The notes beneath the pieces are model-generated. The model ran no database searches, had not been told where the DNA came from, and worked only from the letters and a program-made list of their open reading frames with translations. Of a DNA stretch of 64,000 nt, positions 7,591 through 16,247 are shown one piece after another. A program made the translations under genes and the position numbers. Every line of letters begins with the position of its first letter. Position 1 is the first letter of the stretch. Source of the stretch: Lachnospiraceae bacterium (lineage in GTDB: Bacteria; Bacillota; Clostridia; Lachnospirales; Bianqueaceae). The stretch lies in NCBI GenBank assembly GCA_022794035.1, contig JAAWDX010000005.1, positions 62,001-126,000 on the forward strand, given 5' to 3'.

Positions 7591-8726
7591 GAGATATATA
7601 TTTGCAATGCAAAAAAAGAATTAAAGAAAGGGTGCGGGAGGAAGATGCCTATACTGATGAGGCCGTAAGAAAAATAATCCTACAGGTGATTGGGGAGGAG
7701 CATAGAAAAAGCTGGATTCCAATTCGAGAGAGAATAGCGGTTGGCCGGCGTATTTTCTATGCACTGCGCAGATTGGATGTGCTGCAGCCGCTGATGGAAG
7801 ACGAAGAGGTTACAGATATTATGGTCAATGGACCCGATCATATTTATTATGAGAAACATGGGCAGATGAGGCGATATCAAGAAAAATTTGAAAGCAGGCA
7901 GCGTCTGGAGGATTTGATTCAGCAGATCGTCGGCAATGTAAACCGGAGCGTAAATGAAGCGAGTCCGATTGTCGATGCGCGGCTTGCAGATGGTTCTCGG
8001 GTGCACGTAGTACTGGCACCGGTTGCACTAAATGGCCCGATACTTACAATTCGGCGTTTTCGCACTGAACCGATTACGATAGAGGATCTGATTGCCTGGC
8101 AAACGCTGACCAGAGAGATGGCCGATTATTTAAAAGCAGCCGTTGAGCAAAAGAAAAACATTTTTGTCTGCGGCGGGACGGCATCAGGTAAGACAACGCT
8201 GCTGAATATTTTATCCAACTTTATTCCCAGAGAGGAACGCATCATCACGATCGAAGATGCGGCGGAGCTTCGTTTAGCCGGTTTGGAAAATATAGTGACG
8301 CTGGAGACCCGAAATGCCCGTGCAGACGGCAAGGGGCAGATATCTATGCAGGAGCTGATTAAAGCGAGTCTGCGGATGAATCCTGATCGTATTATTGTAG
8401 GAGAGGTAAGAGGAAAGGAAGCGCTCGATATGCTGCAGGCTATGAATACGGGACATGAGGGCTCTCTGTCTACAGGACATGCCAATGACTGCAGGAACAT
8501 GCTGATGCGAATTGAAACGATGGTTTTGATGGGAGCGGATATGCCCTTGCAGGCAATCCGTCAGCAGATTGCCTCTGCTATTGACTTGTTGGTCTATATA
8601 GAGAAGGGGAAAACGGGTCAAAGAAGGGTTACAGAAATGATCAGGGTAAAAGGATATAAAAACGGAGAAATTCAAACAGTGCCAGTCTTTTATCAGAATC
8701 AATGGTACAAGGAGGAAGCGGAGTGA
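7557..8726 (+). CDS. cpaF: CpaF/TadA-type secretion ATPase
   Basis: The 389-residue hexameric ATPase powers assembly of the Flp/Tad pilus from the cytoplasmic face. Visible: N-terminal helical region (1-75), N2 domain with the DIMVNGPDHIYYE segment (86-99), Walker A GGTASGKTT (206-214), the Asp box IITIEDAAELRL, Walker B-like RIIVGEVRGKEAL and a His box (STGHAND). Length and motifs are typical of CpaF. The ATG at 7557 is used; an alternative ATG at 7581 (MELRD) is possible and neither has a strong ribosome binding site. It overlaps tadB by a GTGA junction. Confidence 0.92.
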   Translation: MSEKDHSGMELRDIYLQCKKRIKERVREEDAYTDEAVRKIILQVIGEEHRKSWIPIRERIAVGRRIFYALRRLDVLQPLMEDEEVTDIMVNGPDHIYYEKHGQMRRYQEKFESRQRLEDLIQQIVGNVNRSVNEASPIVDARLADGSRVHVVLAPVALNGPILTIRRFRTEPITIEDLIAWQTLTREMADYLKAAVEQKKNIFVCGGTASGKTTLLNILSNFIPREERIITIEDAAELRLAGLENIVTLETRNARADGKGQISMQELIKASLRMNPDRIIVGEVRGKEALDMLQAMNTGHEGSLSTGHANDCRNMLMRIETMVLMGADMPLQAIRQQIASAIDLLVYIEKGKTGQRRVTEMIRVKGYKNGEIQTVPVFYQNQWYKEEAE

Positions 8727-9469
8727 ATGAGAAGATCGATTACGAAAGGTATCCTCTGCAGATCAGACAATACGCCTTAAGCAGTTTATTAGGCATGACG
8801 GGTGCAGCACTGATCATGGTCATTTTTTATCGAAATATCTGGATGGTCTTGCTGGCATGCGCAGGAGGCGGTATCTTTGCTCCCTTTTATTATAAAAGAT
8901 ATCTAATCGATAAGCGCAGGAAGCAGCTGCGGGAGGAATTTAAGGATGCGCTGTATAGCCTTATCGTTTCGTTAAGAGCAGGCCGTTCTCTGGAGGGTGC
9001 GTTTGCCGCCTCGCTGGAGGATCTGGATGCCGAGATGACACCGCATATTTATCGCGAGTGGCAAGAGGTTATCGCGCAGCTGCAGGTAGGAATCCCGGTT
9101 GAGGAGGGGCTGCGGGAATTTGGAAAACGCAGCGGTGTAGAAGAGATTCAAAGCTTTGCCAGAACGGTGGAGGTATGTAAACGCTCAGAGGGCGATATTG
9201 CCAAAGTAATGGAAAACACGATTGATCTGCTGCAGGAGAGAATGGAAATTCAAATGGAATTAAAGGTGATTTTAGCCAAAAAGAAGACCGAGCAGAAAAT
9301 TTTAAATGTGATGCCATTTGTGGTGATTGGATTGTTATTATTGCTGTCACCCGATTATCTGGAGCCGCTTTATGATTCTCTGCAAGGCAAGCTGGTAATG
9401 ACAATTTGTATGGTACTTAGCGTGGTCAGCTATGCGGTGTCTAAGAAGATATCCAATATTGCTATGTAA
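8723..9469 (+). CDS. tadB: TadB-like inner-membrane platform protein
   Basis: The 248-residue membrane protein has two hydrophobic segments near the N-terminus (about 18-50), a cytoplasmic T2SSF domain (EEFKDALYSLIVSLRAGRSLEGAF near 72-95) and two more membrane segments at the end. With TadC it forms the platform on which CpaF acts. The start is taken as GTG 8723, which overlaps the cpaF stop (GTGA) and follows AAGGAGG at 8709-8715 by 7 nt; an in-frame ATG at 8702 lies before that binding site and is unlikely. Confidence 0.88.
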   Translation: MNEKIDYERYPLQIRQYALSSLLGMTGAALIMVIFYRNIWMVLLACAGGGIFAPFYYKRYLIDKRRKQLREEFKDALYSLIVSLRAGRSLEGAFAASLEDLDAEMTPHIYREWQEVIAQLQVGIPVEEGLREFGKRSGVEEIQSFARTVEVCKRSEGDIAKVMENTIDLLQERMEIQMELKVILAKKKTEQKILNVMPFVVIGLLLLLSPDYLEPLYDSLQGKLVMTICMVLSVVSYAVSKKISNIAM

Positions 9470-9493
9470 GAAAGCGCAGATAGGAGAAGGGGA

Positions 9494-10939
9494 ATGTGGA
9501 TTGTCAGTATGGCAGCGGAGCTGCTGCTTTTGGTTTGGATCATATATTCCTGGAAAAAGGCAGGAAAAATAAAAGCAAAATGGAAGAAGGAGAGTCTGGT
9601 ATTTCGAGTCTTACTGCCTGCCGGAAAGGCAATTTCGGATCATGTGCCCATTTCGGAAAAGCGCATGCAAAAGCGGCGTATATATTCTATTTTGTGTCAG
9701 CTTACTAGTGAAAAAGAAGGGAGGGAGCAGTATTACTTTTACCGGTGGAAGCGATGCGGATTAGCAGTGGGGATCCTCCTTCTTTGCAATACAGTCTGGA
9801 TGGGAATGCACATAACAGAGAAACAAAAGGGGGAAACATTTAATTCTATTCAGGAAAGACCTATTTATGGAAGTGGCAGCCAAAAAGAAGAAGTAACCTT
9901 AGTTTTAGAGAGAGCTGACGGCGCAGCGGAGCATACATTTTCGCTGTCCATCCCGGAAAAGGCTATTACAGAGGAGGCAGCTGTAAAGAGGCTGGAGGAG
10001 GGGTTAGCTTATGTGAAGAATGAATGGCAGGGGAGGCTTGTGCTAGCGGATATATCACTGCCGGCGCGGTGGAAAGAGGTTTCGCTGGTTTATGAAAGTC
10101 TTACCCCAGAGCTTTTAAAAGAAAACGGTCGTTGGGTAGGGACCTTAGCGAAGCAGCGGCAGTCGATCCTGTTAAGGATCACCGGCAGCATAGCAGGGCA
10201 AAGCAGGAGTACTGAGGTTCAGATGTGGGCGCCGGCACTTGCAGAGATATCGCCGGAGGAGCGAGTAAAAATGATTGCCGAAAAAGCTCAGGCAGGAGAT
10301 TACACAGAAGAAGGAGTTGTACGGCTGCCCACAGAGACAGAGCTGGGTGAATCTCTTTATTGGACGAAAAGGAAGCCGTCATCGTATGCGTATCTGGGAT
10401 GCCTGAGCTTATTGTCTTTATTTGTTTTTTGGCAGCAGGAAAGAGAATATAAACAAAAAATAAAGGATAGACAGTATCAAATAGAACAGGCCTATCCTGA
10501 ATTTATCAATGAGCTGGTGATTTTGCTGGGAGCCGGTCTGAGCTTTTCGGCTACCTGGAAAAGGCTGGGAGAGGATTATCAAAAGCAGCGAGCAGAGGGA
10601 AAAGAGGAAAATCCATTGTATGAGGAGATTTATCAGGAGAGCAGGCAGCTGCAAGCGGGTGCATCGATGAGAGAGGTGCTGGAGGAGTTTATCGCCAATA
10701 TCCGCTCTAAGCAGGCACGTCGCTTTGCGGTACTGGCGATTCAAAATTTGAAAAGAGGAGATGCATTTCTGATCTCCCGATTAAAGGAGCTTAATCAGGA
10801 GGCGTGGGAGCTTCGCAAAAAACAGGTAAGGGAAAGATCAGAGGAGGTGGATACAAAGCTTCTGTTTCCGTTGATGCTGATGCTGATTGTCATCTTAATG
10901 ATTGTCTTAACCCCGGCAATGATTTCAATGCAGGTATAA
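9494..10939 (+). CDS. TadC-like platform protein with a large inserted domain
   Basis: The 481-residue protein has hydrophobic segments at about 2-19, 88-105, 298-313 and 455-474, and a T2SSF-like domain at 335-475 (EFINELVILLGAGLSFSATW), so it fills the TadC position. Between the second and third segments lies a charged soluble stretch of about 190 residues (106-297), probably outside the membrane, that ordinary TadC proteins (about 300 residues) lack. It is preceded by AGGAGAAGGGGA. The insert contains a pattern of beta strands and helices but no motif recognised here. Confidence 0.82.
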   Translation: MWIVSMAAELLLLVWIIYSWKKAGKIKAKWKKESLVFRVLLPAGKAISDHVPISEKRMQKRRIYSILCQLTSEKEGREQYYFYRWKRCGLAVGILLLCNTVWMGMHITEKQKGETFNSIQERPIYGSGSQKEEVTLVLERADGAAEHTFSLSIPEKAITEEAAVKRLEEGLAYVKNEWQGRLVLADISLPARWKEVSLVYESLTPELLKENGRWVGTLAKQRQSILLRITGSIAGQSRSTEVQMWAPALAEISPEERVKMIAEKAQAGDYTEEGVVRLPTETELGESLYWTKRKPSSYAYLGCLSLLSLFVFWQQEREYKQKIKDRQYQIEQAYPEFINELVILLGAGLSFSATWKRLGEDYQKQRAEGKEENPLYEEIYQESRQLQAGASMREVLEEFIANIRSKQARRFAVLAIQNLKRGDAFLISRLKELNQEAWELRKKQVRERSEEVDTKLLFPLMLMLIVILMIVLTPAMISMQV

Positions 10940-10961
10940 ATCGTTTTACGAAGAAAGGAAA

Positions 10962-11165
10962 ATGATGGGAAGAGCATATTGGAAAATACGAAATATAGTA
11001 GAAAACAATGATGGATTCGGAACGATTGAGCTTATTTTGTTGATTTGTGTACTGATTGGCTTGGCACTTATGTTTAAAGATACGATTGTTGATTTTGTCA
11101 GCGGTATTTTAGACAACATTTCTAATCAGGGAGGCGTGTTTGATCCTGGCACGATTGTTGGATGA
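10962..11165 (+). CDS. flp: Flp1-type type IVb pilin
   Basis: The 67-residue protein has a short basic leader, then DGFGTIELILLICVLIGLAL, a prepilin cleavage context with Glu five residues after the Gly and a long hydrophobic helix. This matches Flp1-family pilins that polymerise into the Tad pilus after processing by the prepilin peptidase encoded at 14332. Two adjacent ATGs (10962, 10965) follow AAAGGAAA. Its stop overlaps the next start (ATGA). It is the only obvious major pilin in the locus. Confidence 0.9.
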   Translation: MMGRAYWKIRNIVENNDGFGTIELILLICVLIGLALMFKDTIVDFVSGILDNISNQGGVFDPGTIVG

Positions 11166-11596
11166 AGGGAAGCCTTACGGTAGAACTATCACTCCTGTTT
11201 CCTCTGCTTTTCATCAGTTTCATTCTTGTACTGCAAGGCAGTCTTTATGTTTTCTATAGACTGTATACACAATGCCTTGCAGAGCAGAGCTTTATGGTTT
11301 GTGAAGAGCAGAGAAGGTCGGGAGAAACGCCAGAGACCTCTATGCAGAGAGCGAAAGAATATTTATTGGAGAGAACAGCTGCCCTGCCGGTACAAATAGA
11401 AGCAGCGAACTGGCATAAGGAGGAAGCTTGGTTCAAAGAGTCATACACAATAAAGCTTGAGCTGCGGTATAGGTTCTTAATTTCTTTGCCGTGGACGGTG
11501 CAGAGCAAGGATAGTCAGATCAATCCGGTGCGATTTAAAAACCGTGTAGATTTCCTTTGGGAGAAAGGAAAAGTGTTTTTGGAGAATCACAGGTGA
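11162..11596 (+). CDS. TadE-like pseudopilin
   Basis: The 144-residue protein opens MKGSLTVELSLLFPLLF, a TadE-type processing site (Gly3/Ser4 with Glu8) followed by a single hydrophobic helix, and a mostly polar C-terminal domain that should lie outside. TadE and TadF are minor pilins required for pilus assembly. It overlaps the flp stop by ATGA and the next gene by GTGA, so translation is coupled across the cluster. Confidence 0.82.
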   Translation: MKGSLTVELSLLFPLLFISFILVLQGSLYVFYRLYTQCLAEQSFMVCEEQRRSGETPETSMQRAKEYLLERTAALPVQIEAANWHKEEAWFKESYTIKLELRYRFLISLPWTVQSKDSQINPVRFKNRVDFLWEKGKVFLENHR

Positions 11597-13419
11597 AAAG
11601 GCAGTTTATGAAAGTATGTCAAGGCAGTGTAACGGTGTTTTTTTCAATGATTTTTCTTTCTGTACTTGTTTTTTTATATGGGATATGGACATTAGGAAAG
11701 TCGGTTTTAATAAGAACGGATATACGAAGGGATATAGATGCAGCGGCTTTTTCGGTCTTAGCAGAGTATGATCAGGCTTGGGTCAGGGAATATGGCTTAT
11801 ATGTTATTCCAAAAGATCAATTGGAGCAGAGCCTTCGGTTTTATCTAAATGAGAATTGCGGACATGCCTGGGGGACCTATGAGCTTACTGCGTTAGAGCT
11901 TACGGAGGTGAGGAGTCTGCAGAGCCTGCCTGTTTTGCAGCAGCAGATTTTAGCTTTCATGGAAGTCAGAGGCTTTTTGAATTTCATAGAAGAAGCAGTG
12001 AGTCTGCTGCAACAGGTGCAGGAAAAGGATAAACAGGTGACAGAAGAAAATGAGTGGCAGGACATGGCGCAGCTGCAGTGGATTCAAAATATCTATGCGC
12101 AGATGGTGACTAACTTAGAAGGGATTCGCCAAGATGGATATCAAAATCCATTTAGTATCAATTTGCTGCTGAAGGCAGATCCTGCTTATGAGGAAGTCAA
12201 GGCAGCGGTAGGCCCGCAGCAGCCAAGTGTGGAAGATGTTGCCGTATTAGAAAAGGCATATTATGCATTAGATCAGACTGCGGCCATATGCAGAGAAACA
12301 GTGCAGCTTAGCTATGGGCTGGAAGGAGAGCTGGAAAAACTGAAAAATACGGATTTAATACCGGTTACCACGGTTCAGCTACAGTCATACCGAGCGTGCT
12401 GGGAGGAAAATGCAAAATTATGTGCGGAAGCATCTCAGGCAATTCAGACTTGGTTAAAGGAGGCAGGAGAACATCACCAAAGGGCAATAGAAACGGTAAA
12501 TCAATTATGTAATTATGAGCGATCCATTCATCTGCCCTATGAATATCGAGAAAAGGAAAACTCATGGGATTTTACAGGGCTTTTATCTTATTTAAAGGGG
12601 TATACGGAGGATATCAGCCGCTTTGCCCCTAATAAAGAGCTTGATCTGGGGCTGATAGAAAAGGAGAATAACGAAGGGCAGGAGATAGGAGATATAGGGC
12701 TGGATGGTTCATTTAAAGAGTTATTTTTAATTACAGAATACGCAATGGGTACTTTTCAAAATCTGCGGGAGATATTGGACAAGGAAGAGGGAAAAGCGCC
12801 GTACAATTTACGAGGAGAGGAAAAGGAAAATCGGTATTTATCTAATGAGATTGAATATCTAATCGTGGGCAAGGCAAATGAATATCGAAATGTAGAGGGG
12901 AGCCGGCAGCGGCTTATAGGGCTGCGGGTTGTCCTAAATATGGCTTATCTTTTGACTGACACAGAAAAGCGTTTAGAAATTGAGGCAATTGCAAACACAG
13001 TAGGCGGAATTTTACTTCCGGGAATTGGAAATGGAATTGCATTTGGAGTGCTGCTGGCAGCCTGGAGCTATGGAGAAGCAATTGCGGATTACCGTACTTT
13101 GTTACAGGGCGGTGGGATTCCCATATGGAAAACAGAAGCAAGCTGGCAGACAAGCCTGAGCAATATCATATCTATGGATTTTTCAGATGAAACCGAAAGA
13201 AGAGAAGGCGGTCTCTCCTATGAGCATTATATGAGGCTGCTGCTTTATATGGTGGGGCAGGAAACGCTGCTGTCACGCATTCAGGATTTATTGTATTTGA
13301 ATCATCAAAAGAAAAGCATGGATGAATATATAACCGGATTTTCTATAGAAGGAGCGGTGCAGCATTGGGGAAAAGAGAGAAGCTTTTCGGGGGCATATCA
13401 ATATGAGTTTTATCGGTAA
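11593..13419 (+). CDS. DUF5702-type Tad locus protein (TadF/TadG-like)
   Basis: The 608-residue protein starts with a basic stretch, then GSVTVFFSMIFLSVLVFLYG, a pseudopilin-like hydrophobic helix (about 12-32), and a long extracytoplasmic part rich in helices and Gln/Glu with a hydrophobic patch near 480-505 (LLPGIGNGIAFGVLLAAW). Clostridial Tad loci carry a gene like this, which I recall as DUF5702. Its role is not established, and a minor pilin or adhesive tip is plausible. GTG 11593 is preferred (GGAG 8 nt upstream, GTGA overlap) over ATG 11557. Confidence 0.75.
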   Translation: MKRQFMKVCQGSVTVFFSMIFLSVLVFLYGIWTLGKSVLIRTDIRRDIDAAAFSVLAEYDQAWVREYGLYVIPKDQLEQSLRFYLNENCGHAWGTYELTALELTEVRSLQSLPVLQQQILAFMEVRGFLNFIEEAVSLLQQVQEKDKQVTEENEWQDMAQLQWIQNIYAQMVTNLEGIRQDGYQNPFSINLLLKADPAYEEVKAAVGPQQPSVEDVAVLEKAYYALDQTAAICRETVQLSYGLEGELEKLKNTDLIPVTTVQLQSYRACWEENAKLCAEASQAIQTWLKEAGEHHQRAIETVNQLCNYERSIHLPYEYREKENSWDFTGLLSYLKGYTEDISRFAPNKELDLGLIEKENNEGQEIGDIGLDGSFKELFLITEYAMGTFQNLREILDKEEGKAPYNLRGEEKENRYLSNEIEYLIVGKANEYRNVEGSRQRLIGLRVVLNMAYLLTDTEKRLEIEAIANTVGGILLPGIGNGIAFGVLLAAWSYGEAIADYRTLLQGGGIPIWKTEASWQTSLSNIISMDFSDETERREGGLSYEHYMRLLLYMVGQETLLSRIQDLLYLNHQKKSMDEYITGFSIEGAVQHWGKERSFSGAYQYEFYR

Positions 13420-14344
13420 GCACCTTAGAGGTTCAATGGTAGTAGAAGCGGCCTTAATATTTCCATGGGTTATTGCAGTTATCCTGCCATTTATTTATTT
13501 GCTGTATGGGCTGCTGATACAAAGTATATTAGAAGCTGCTTTAGACAAAGGCCTTCGTGAGATGGCAGTGGAGGCTTATGTGCTGGAGCGTTTATTGATA
13601 CTTCCGGAACAGAATGCGGCGGAGGCCGATAAGGTGCCGATAGAGGCAGAAGAGGTACAGGAACTTAAAGGGGTACTGGAAAAATATATGGCGCTACGAG
13701 ATCTAGATAGCGGAAAGGAAATGCTGGAGGCAGAGGCACTTAATATAGCAGGACAGTATCTTTTAAAGAAAAAGCTTAAAAATCATATTCAAGAGGAGCA
13801 ATTGGAAAGATGGGGGATTTTAGACGGATGGCAGGGGATTTCCTTTTCAGAAAGCCAATTTTTTTATACGAAAGATGGAAGGAAAAGACTCATTAGAGGC
13901 GTCATTTCCTTTAAGTGGAATATAGTTCTTCCTTTCTGGAGGCTCCCGGATGCCAAAATAGAAAGAGTGTACCATACATTTGTTGGAGAGGATGCCCGGT
14001 TTGAGCAAGAAAAAGCAGAGAATGCATCAACAGAGACGATCGTATACCGAATAGGGCAGGGAGCTCATTATCATAGCCTGGAGTGTTATCTAATTCAGAA
14101 GGATATCGTTGCTCAGGTACGACAGCAAGCGCAAGGTGAGGGGCGAGAGGCCTGTGAGCGCTGTCATCCGCAGCAAGAGGTGATTGTGTATATGACCATC
14201 AAAGGAGAGCATTATCATAGACAAGGATGTGCTTATCTGTATCCGCAGCTTTCATCTATGAGGATAGAAGAGGCACTTCAGCAGGGATATACAGGGTGCG
14301 GACTTTGTCAGGAGGGAAAAGGAAATTTTTCATGGGACTCATGA
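13403..14344 (+). CDS. TadE-like protein with tandem YHxxxC...CxxC repeats
   Basis: The 313-residue protein has a TadE-like N-terminus (GSMVVEAALIFPWVIAVILP, Glu14) and a middle domain of about 170 residues. The C-terminus holds two copies of one unit: VYRIGQGAHYHSLEC...CERC (about 214-255) and VYMTIKGEHYHRQGC...CGLC (about 260-305). Each unit has Tyr-His, one Cys and a final CxxC, as in small zinc-binding modules found beside nucleases and on cell-surface proteins. Placed outside the cell, the cysteines could bind metal or form disulfides. The function is unknown. The start overlaps the preceding stop by 17 nt. Confidence 0.75.
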   Translation: MSFIGKHLRGSMVVEAALIFPWVIAVILPFIYLLYGLLIQSILEAALDKGLREMAVEAYVLERLLILPEQNAAEADKVPIEAEEVQELKGVLEKYMALRDLDSGKEMLEAEALNIAGQYLLKKKLKNHIQEEQLERWGILDGWQGISFSESQFFYTKDGRKRLIRGVISFKWNIVLPFWRLPDAKIERVYHTFVGEDARFEQEKAENASTETIVYRIGQGAHYHSLECYLIQKDIVAQVRQQAQGEGREACERCHPQQEVIVYMTIKGEHYHRQGCAYLYPQLSSMRIEEALQQGYTGCGLCQEGKGNFSWDS

Positions 14345-14739
14345 TGCAGGCTGTTTTAATAGGGTTGGGAGTTTTTGATGTGTGGACTAAAAAGCTGCCG
14401 GTTGTATTGTTACTGATCCTTTCGATAGGAGGGATATGGGAATTTGCCCATCTTGCATGGCAGCTGCAGCTGTTTTCTTTCTTTTTTGCTGCGCTAATTG
14501 GCGCATGCGGAATCTATTTTCAAAAGAAAAAGCAGTTGGGGGGAGGGGATGTATGGCTGCTCATTGTTTTGGTGCTTTTTTGGCCGCCGGAAATATTTTG
14601 TAAGAGCATAGGCAGTGCGGCCATGCTCTTAGGTCTAGTAGCCGTAGGGATATGGCTGTTAGACAAGGAGAGTGATGGAAGGGTTCCGTTTGTTCCCTTT
14701 ATTTTATTAGGATATTGGATTACGGTTTGCGGAGAGTAA
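14332..14739 (+). CDS. Prepilin peptidase, A24 family (TadV/CpaA)
   Basis: The 135-residue membrane protease has the two aspartates of type IV prepilin peptidases in context: FDVWTKKLP near the N-terminus (Asp13) and LGGGDVWLL (Asp68), with about four hydrophobic segments. It lacks the N-methylase zinc domain of PilD, as TadV proteins do. It should cut the Flp, TadE-like and related leaders encoded upstream. The ATG at 14332 has AAGGAAA 6 nt upstream; the ATG at 14341 (ATGA overlap with the previous stop) is an alternative. Confidence 0.88.
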   Translation: MGLMMQAVLIGLGVFDVWTKKLPVVLLLILSIGGIWEFAHLAWQLQLFSFFFAALIGACGIYFQKKKQLGGGDVWLLIVLVLFWPPEIFCKSIGSAAMLLGLVAVGIWLLDKESDGRVPFVPFILLGYWITVCGE

Positions 14740-14742
14740 GGC

Positions 14743-15381
14743 ATGGTATATAAAATAAAGAAATCAGAAATGCTCCATATTCAGGCAGATGAAAAGGTAA
14801 TTGGATATCAAGCTAAAATGATGCGGGAGGTTGGGTGGCTACTGCCATTTAGCTGGGAAGAAGAGCAGTTATGCTATCAAAAGAGTAAAGGAAAAACATT
14901 ATTAGAATGGCTGAAGGCTGAACCAAACGAGGAGGAGCTTCTAGCGGTTATAGCAGCACTGGGAAGAGTTCAAAAGGATATAGAGCAATACCTGCTGGAT
15001 TGGGACAAGCTGATTTGGGATGCAGAATGGATTTTTTGGGATTCTGAAGAAAGAAAGCTGCGGTTGGCATATTGTCCGTGGGATAGAGGAACGGCAGTTC
15101 ATACTGATGTTTTTAAAGGCCTGGCAAAATTATTGTGGCAAAAGGCAGTTTGGCAAAGATGGGTTCAGAAAGACTTGATTTTACTTATCTTTGAGTTTAA
15201 TGCACAGGTTATAGGAAAGGAACTAGTTGATTGGCAGGATTGGGCAGAAAGGAGACAGAGGATGCAGAAAAAAGAGGAGACAGAAACAGCACTGGATGTT
15301 TTAATGCAGGAGGCTCCTAAAAAGGAAAAAAAGACGATTTTGCAGATATGGAAAGAAAAGTTTCCGTTTGTTTTGCGCTGA
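14743..15381 (+). CDS. DUF6382-type protein lacking the FHA domain
   Basis: The 212-residue protein begins MVYKIKKSEMLHIQADEK and resembles the N-terminal module (recalled as DUF6382) that in related Tad loci is followed by a C-terminal FHA phosphothreonine-binding domain. Here the chain ends after a Lys/Glu-rich linker and a short helix (KKTILQIWKEKFPFVLR), with no FHA motif (GR..S...H) and no such coding sequence downstream. It is the last gene of the Tad operon. No terminator was seen after it. Confidence 0.6.
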   Translation: MVYKIKKSEMLHIQADEKVIGYQAKMMREVGWLLPFSWEEEQLCYQKSKGKTLLEWLKAEPNEEELLAVIAALGRVQKDIEQYLLDWDKLIWDAEWIFWDSEERKLRLAYCPWDRGTAVHTDVFKGLAKLLWQKAVWQRWVQKDLILLIFEFNAQVIGKELVDWQDWAERRQRMQKKEETETALDVLMQEAPKKEKKTILQIWKEKFPFVLR

Positions 15382-15488
15382 ATGGATAAAGAGTAGCCGC
15401 TGATATTTGAAACATGCCCTAGGCAAGCAGGCTATTGTGTGATACAATTTATATATATATTTTTTATGCTGATGGAAATGGAGAGAGC

Positions 15489-16247
15489 ATGTATCAGGAA
15501 TTTGCGAAAGTTTATGATGAGTTTATGCAGACAATTCCCTATACGGTATGGGCAGATTATATAGAGCAGATATGGAAAGCACATAAGCTAGTTCCTGAGC
15601 TAGTTTTGGATTTAGCCTGTGGTACAGGCAGTCTTACGCTGGAGCTGGCAAAGCGCGGCTATGATATGATCGGTGCGGATATATCGCCGGAGATGTTAGA
15701 AATTGCACAGGGTAAGGCTAGGGATGAGCATCAGGATATTTTATATTTAATGCAGGATATGCGAGAATTTGAGCTGTATGGAACGGTTGACAGCATTTTA
15801 TGTACCTGTGACAGCATCAATTACATTTTAGATGAAGAGGAGCTGCTGCAGACTTTTGAATTAGTAGAAAATTATCTGGATCCGGGCGGCCTTTTTGTTT
15901 TTGATATCAATACGGCTTATAAATATGAACAGCTGTTAGGGGATCAGACCTTTGCAGATACTACGGAAACAGCGGCGTTTATTTGGCAGAATTATTATGA
16001 TTCGAAAGAAAGGCTCAATGAATATCAGGTGACCTTTTTTTATCAGCAGGGGGAGCTCTATCAAAGAGAAGAGGAACTTCATTATCAGAAGGCATACACG
16101 GCCTCACAGATTTGTAATTTGCTGGAGGCGAGTCAGTTGAAGGTGGAAGCTGTGTATGATGCATTTACATTAAATCCGATAAGGGAAAGCTCTGAGCGCA
16201 TATGTTTTGTGGCAAGAGAGCAGAGAAAGGAAAAAAAGAAAAGATGA
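15489..16247 (+). CDS. Class I SAM-dependent methyltransferase
   Basis: The 252-residue protein has a Rossmann-type SAM site: LVLDLACGTGSLTLELAKRG is motif I, then GADISPEMLE binds the ribose, and CDSINYI/GGLFVFDIN follow. The substrate cannot be told from the sequence. ATG 15489 follows GGAGAG; an upstream in-frame ATG at 15435 lacks a ribosome binding site. The stop overlaps the hslO start (ATGA), so the two are co-translated. This pairing recurs in Clostridia, but no functional link is known to me. Confidence 0.85.
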   Translation: MYQEFAKVYDEFMQTIPYTVWADYIEQIWKAHKLVPELVLDLACGTGSLTLELAKRGYDMIGADISPEMLEIAQGKARDEHQDILYLMQDMREFELYGTVDSILCTCDSINYILDEEELLQTFELVENYLDPGGLFVFDINTAYKYEQLLGDQTFADTTETAAFIWQNYYDSKERLNEYQVTFFYQQGELYQREEELHYQKAYTASQICNLLEASQLKVEAVYDAFTLNPIRESSERICFVAREQRKEKKKR

